Shown here: positions 44,501-47,441 of the stretch, piece by piece
How the letters are laid out: every line of letters begins with the position of its first letter
Numbering within the stretch: the first letter of the stretch is position 1
Origin: an uncultured Cellulophaga sp.
Lineage (GTDB): Bacteria; Bacteroidota; Bacteroidia; Flavobacteriales; Flavobacteriaceae
Direction of reading: 5' to 3'
Length of the DNA: 47,441 bases
Assembly: GCA_947491225.1 (NCBI GenBank)
Contig: CANLIE010000026.1
Coordinates: 1 to 47,441 of the forward strand
Notes under the pieces: generated by a model
Database searches by the model: none
What the model was told of the DNA's origin: nothing
What the model saw: the letters and a program-made list of their open reading frames with translations, nothing else
Translations under genes and position numbers: made by a program

Positions 44501-46853
44501 ACTTCAATTTACAAGTATATGGGGTTTCATAAAAAAACATCCAAAAAAAACCATTGTTCTAACAGTGCTACTCATTGCCTATTATTTTTGTTTGCCCAAA
44601 AAACTTTTTAATGTACCAACAGCTACTGTTGTAGAAAGTAGTAACGGAACACTTTTGGGAGCAAAAATTGCTAGTGATGGCCAGTGGCGGTTTCCAGAAG
44701 TAGATAGTATTCCTAAGAAGTTTAAACACTGTTTGTTGCAATTTGAAGATGCTTATTTTTATAATCATTTTGGTTTCAATCCAATTTCCATCATAAAGGC
44801 TTTACAGCAAAACATAAGATCAGGAAAAACAATACGTGGTGGTAGTACAATTACACAACAAGTAATTCGTTTGGCAAGAGAAGGTAAAAAAAGATCTTAT
44901 GCGGAAAAAGCAATAGAACTTATTTGGGCTACACGTTTAGAGTTCAGATATTCTAAAGAAGAGATTCTTAAAATGTATGCTAGTAACGCGCCTTATGGAG
45001 GTAATGTTGTAGGATTAGAAGTGGCTTCATGGCGTTATTTTGGTTTAAAGGCACATCAATTATCTTGGGCAGAATCTGCAACCTTAGCAGTATTGCCCAA
45101 TGCCCCTAGCTTAATTTATCCAGGTAAGAACCAGCAACGATTACTAAAAAAGAGGAACAGATTATTAAAGAAGCTTTTAGAAGAAAATATAATAGACAAA
45201 ACTACATACAACTTAGCGCTTTTAGAAGAATTACCTAAAAAACCATACGCCTTACCAGAAACTGCACAACATTTTGTATCACATATTGCACAAAAATATG
45301 AGGGAGAAAGAATAATAAGTAGCATACAGGCACCATTGCAAACCAATATAAATATGGTGGTTCAAAAACATTATTTGCACTTAAAACAGAATCAGGTATT
45401 TAATGCTGCTGTTTTGGTTTTAGATGTACATACACGTAAAGTTTTAGCTTATGTTGGAAATACAAAAACGGATAAAGAACACCAAAAAGATGTAGATATG
45501 GTGCAGGCAAATCGTAGTACTGGGAGTACAATAAAACCACTGTTGTACACGGCTATGTTAGATGCTGGCGAACTTATGCCAGATATGTTGGTGGCAGATA
45601 TACCTACCCAAATAGCAGGTTACTCACCACAGAATTTTAATGAAGATTTTAGTGGCGCAGTACAAGCAAAAAAGGCATTGGCTAGATCGTTAAATATTCC
45701 AGCAGTTAGATTGTTACAATCATATGGATTGCAAAAATTTAGAGATCAATTAAAATTCTTCAACCTAAAAGGAATAAATAAACCAGCAGATCATTATGGA
45801 CTAACTCTAATTTTAGGCGGAGCAGAAAGTAGCCTGTGGGATTTATGTAAAACCTATGCTTCTATGGCATCTACAGTAAATCATTTTAATTCAAGCTCCA
45901 GTGAATATTTCACCAAAGAATTTGCTGAGCCAATTTTTCAGAAAGATGAGGTAGTAGATTTTGGAGAAAAAACATCACAGAAAAACATCTTTGATGCCGC
46001 CAGTATGTACTTAACTTTTGAGGCTATGAAAGAAGTAAACAGACCAGAAGGACAAGAATCTTGGGAGTTTTATGATTCGTCTAAGCAAATTGCGTGGAAA
46101 ACAGGAACCAGTTTTGGTAATAAGGATGCTTGGGCAATTGGAGTTACAAAAGATCAAGTAGTTGGTGTTTGGGTTGGTAATGCAGATGGTGAGGGTAGAC
46201 CCAATGTAACAGGTGTTTCTAGTGCAGCTCCTATTCTATTTGACGTTTTTAATGCATTACCAAAAACAAAATGGTTTTTAAAACCTTTAGATGAATTTAC
46301 AGATATAAATGTTTGTGTTAACAGTGGATATTTGGCAGGGCCTATTTGTCCAACAAAAAAAATAAGTATTCCTGCAAAGAAAAACTATGTAAAAGCTTGT
46401 CCGTACCATAAATTAATTCATTTAGATGCTAAGCAACAGTTTCAGGTAAATACCTCTTGTGAGCCGCTAGAAAGTATCGTAAGCAAGCCTTGGTTTGTAT
46501 TGCCACCACAACAAGAGTTCTATTATAAAAAAACTAATGTTATGTATAAAACCTTACCAAGTTTTAGAAATGACTGTAAAACAGAGAATGCTAAGGTAAT
46601 GGAGTTTATTTACCCTAAAAGTGGAGCAAAAATAACATTGCCTAAAAATTTTGAAGGGAATACTAATGAGGTGGTTTTTAAGTTAGCGCATACTAAAACA
46701 AAAACTAAAGTTTTTTGGTATATAGATGATGAGTTTGTAAACCAAACTTCAGATTTTCACGAAATTGCCGTGAAACCAAAACCAGGAGTACACAAAATTA
46801 CTGTAGTAGATGAGTTGGGAAATGATGCGTTTATTTGGATAACAATATTATAA
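44484..46853 (+). CDS. pbpC: Penicillin-binding protein 1C (bifunctional)
   Basis: 789 aa. One N-terminal membrane anchor (~20-37); glycosyltransferase GT51 domain with catalytic Glu88 (FEDAYFYNHFGFNP) and RGGSTITQQVIRLAR; transpeptidase domain with Ser348-x-x-Lys351 (STGSTIKP) and KTGTSFGNKDAW; C-terminal BiPBP_C domain with Cys-containing linkers and MEFIYPKSGAKITLPKN. Polymerises and cross-links peptidoglycan in the periplasm. Start overlaps the ABM gene, so translation may be coupled. Functional partner of the alpha-2-macroglobulin protein encoded upstream. Confidence 0.95.
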   Translation: MSLISKLQFTSIWGFIKKHPKKTIVLTVLLIAYYFCLPKKLFNVPTATVVESSNGTLLGAKIASDGQWRFPEVDSIPKKFKHCLLQFEDAYFYNHFGFNPISIIKALQQNIRSGKTIRGGSTITQQVIRLAREGKKRSYAEKAIELIWATRLEFRYSKEEILKMYASNAPYGGNVVGLEVASWRYFGLKAHQLSWAESATLAVLPNAPSLIYPGKNQQRLLKKRNRLLKKLLEENIIDKTTYNLALLEELPKKPYALPETAQHFVSHIAQKYEGERIISSIQAPLQTNINMVVQKHYLHLKQNQVFNAAVLVLDVHTRKVLAYVGNTKTDKEHQKDVDMVQANRSTGSTIKPLLYTAMLDAGELMPDMLVADIPTQIAGYSPQNFNEDFSGAVQAKKALARSLNIPAVRLLQSYGLQKFRDQLKFFNLKGINKPADHYGLTLILGGAESSLWDLCKTYASMASTVNHFNSSSSEYFTKEFAEPIFQKDEVVDFGEKTSQKNIFDAASMYLTFEAMKEVNRPEGQESWEFYDSSKQIAWKTGTSFGNKDAWAIGVTKDQVVGVWVGNADGEGRPNVTGVSSAAPILFDVFNALPKTKWFLKPLDEFTDINVCVNSGYLAGPICPTKKISIPAKKNYVKACPYHKLIHLDAKQQFQVNTSCEPLESIVSKPWFVLPPQQEFYYKKTNVMYKTLPSFRNDCKTENAKVMEFIYPKSGAKITLPKNFEGNTNEVVFKLAHTKTKTKVFWYIDDEFVNQTSDFHEIAVKPKPGVHKITVVDELGNDAFIWITIL

Positions 46854-47055
46854 ACCCAAGTTCGGTCTAAGAATTTGATTAAAAAAAGCTTTCATATTGA
46901 GTAATTTTTCATAGTGAAAGAAATAAAAATTGTATCTACCTTTCAGCAAGCTCAAGATGACAAAGCTTTTGGTTTAAAATTCACTTACCTTCTATACAAT
47001 TTTCTATCGAAAATCACTCAGACTAACATAAATTTTCTTACATAGAACTCAGGTT
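46853..47055. repeat. MITE-like repeat family 1, copy C
   Basis: About 200 bp, beginning at the last base of the pbpC stop codon, in the same orientation as copy A and very similar to it throughout. Ends AACCCAAGTTCGG / GAACTCAGGTT. No ORF. Confidence 0.8.
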
Positions 47056-47150
47056 ATAATTAAGAGTAATTAGAATTAGAAGACCATTATAGAAAATTAT
47101 ATTTATAAAATTGCTGTGCAAAATATTTCATTTTCAAGCTTAAATCCGCT

Positions 47151-47320
47151 TATACAATAGAATTTAGTAATAAAGCTAGAAAATGCTATAAGTACAGTTG
47201 TTTTCTTACGTTTAGCATAGCAGTTTACTCAGAGTTTAAAGGGCATAGTTAAATTAAAAACCCAAGCAAAGCTTCTATATTTATAGCATCTACAAGATGT
47301 AATAGATTTTCTACTGCATA
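47151..47320. repeat. MITE-like repeat family 2, copy 2
   Basis: About 170 bp homologous to the element upstream of rnpA. The left end TATACAATAGAATTT is diverged; the right end TTCTACTGCATA is intact. It follows copy C of family 1 by ~95 bp. No gene is seen in 46854-47441. Confidence 0.7.
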
Positions 47321-47441
47321 AAATATGTCTAACACCAAGCAATTCAACGAGTTTTATTTACATACTACAAAGAAAAATGTACTTTTGGTTAAAAAGATAC
47401 AATTAAGAATTTAGATATGGCTTTACAAACAGAAACTAAAA

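Noticed and set aside
474-47055. The direct repeats near both ends as borders of one large composite transposon
   Set aside because: The interior is mostly core housekeeping genes, more copies of the family exist inside, and such repeats are dispersed; position at both ends is likely chance.
1-47441. CRISPR array, prophage, toxin-antitoxin or defence island
   Set aside because: No regularly spaced short repeats, phage structural genes, integrase, or paired small toxin-antitoxin genes were seen anywhere in the window.

Overview
The window looks like chromosomal DNA from a member of the Flavobacteriaceae (Bacteroidota), probably marine or environmental. The signs are strong AT richness, a SusC/SusD pair, TonB-dependent receptors with carboxypeptidase-regulatory-like N-termini, lipoproteins with short lipoboxes, the Bacteroidota -7 promoter element TAnnTTTG upstream of several genes, and few recognisable Shine-Dalgarno sites. 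The species cannot be named from the sequence alone.

Layout. (1) 1-735: IS982-type transposase debris and a 200 bp MITE-like repeat. (2) 736-8367, minus strand: an operon-like set of SusC porin, SusD lipoprotein, secreted alkaline-phosphatase-superfamily lipoprotein with a PA14 domain, and a PLP enzyme closely resembling PbfA, the (R)-1-hydroxy-2-aminoethylphosphonate ammonia-lyase. This is the most interesting system here: a candidate outer-membrane uptake and degradation locus for an organophosphonate or related phospho-compound. (3) 8.8-16 kb: housekeeping genes (a tRNA with CAT anticodon, methylmalonyl-CoA epimerase, rbfA, a LolC/E-type permease, dusB, an OmpA-like lipoprotein, lepA). (4) 16-20.2 kb, minus strand: an outer-membrane beta-barrel receptor followed by a LytS-type kinase and a LytTR response regulator. 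(5) 20.5-25.5 kb: an NhaP-type antiporter with TrkA-N domain, divergent from a tandem universal stress protein and a SulP anion transporter. (6) 25.6-32.5 kb: metallo-beta-lactamase-fold hydrolase, subtilase lipoprotein plus M1 peptidase, rnpA plus S41 peptidase.

(7) 32.5-44.2 kb is a patchy zone of gene decay around a large alpha-2-macroglobulin gene. It holds an ISAs1-derived deletion element with terminal inverted repeats, a WG-repeat protein frameshifted at a run of ten A, a heavily decayed 3-hydroxyanthranilate 3,4-dioxygenase, a CAP-domain lipoprotein, a lipoprotein fragment, a frameshifted small lipoprotein and a broken RidA-like gene, plus intact cvpA, a small unknown gene and an ABM-domain gene. 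pbpC (penicillin-binding protein 1C), usually next to the alpha-2-macroglobulin gene, lies about 2.6 kb away, on the far side of this inserted material. (8) 46.85-47.44 kb: further copies of both MITE-like repeat families.

Functionally, the intact genes cover nutrient capture at the outer membrane, ion homeostasis, envelope defence and peptidoglycan synthesis, secreted proteolysis, and translation or RNA maturation. Family assignments rest on motifs read directly from the translations. No database search was run, and substrate statements are inference.
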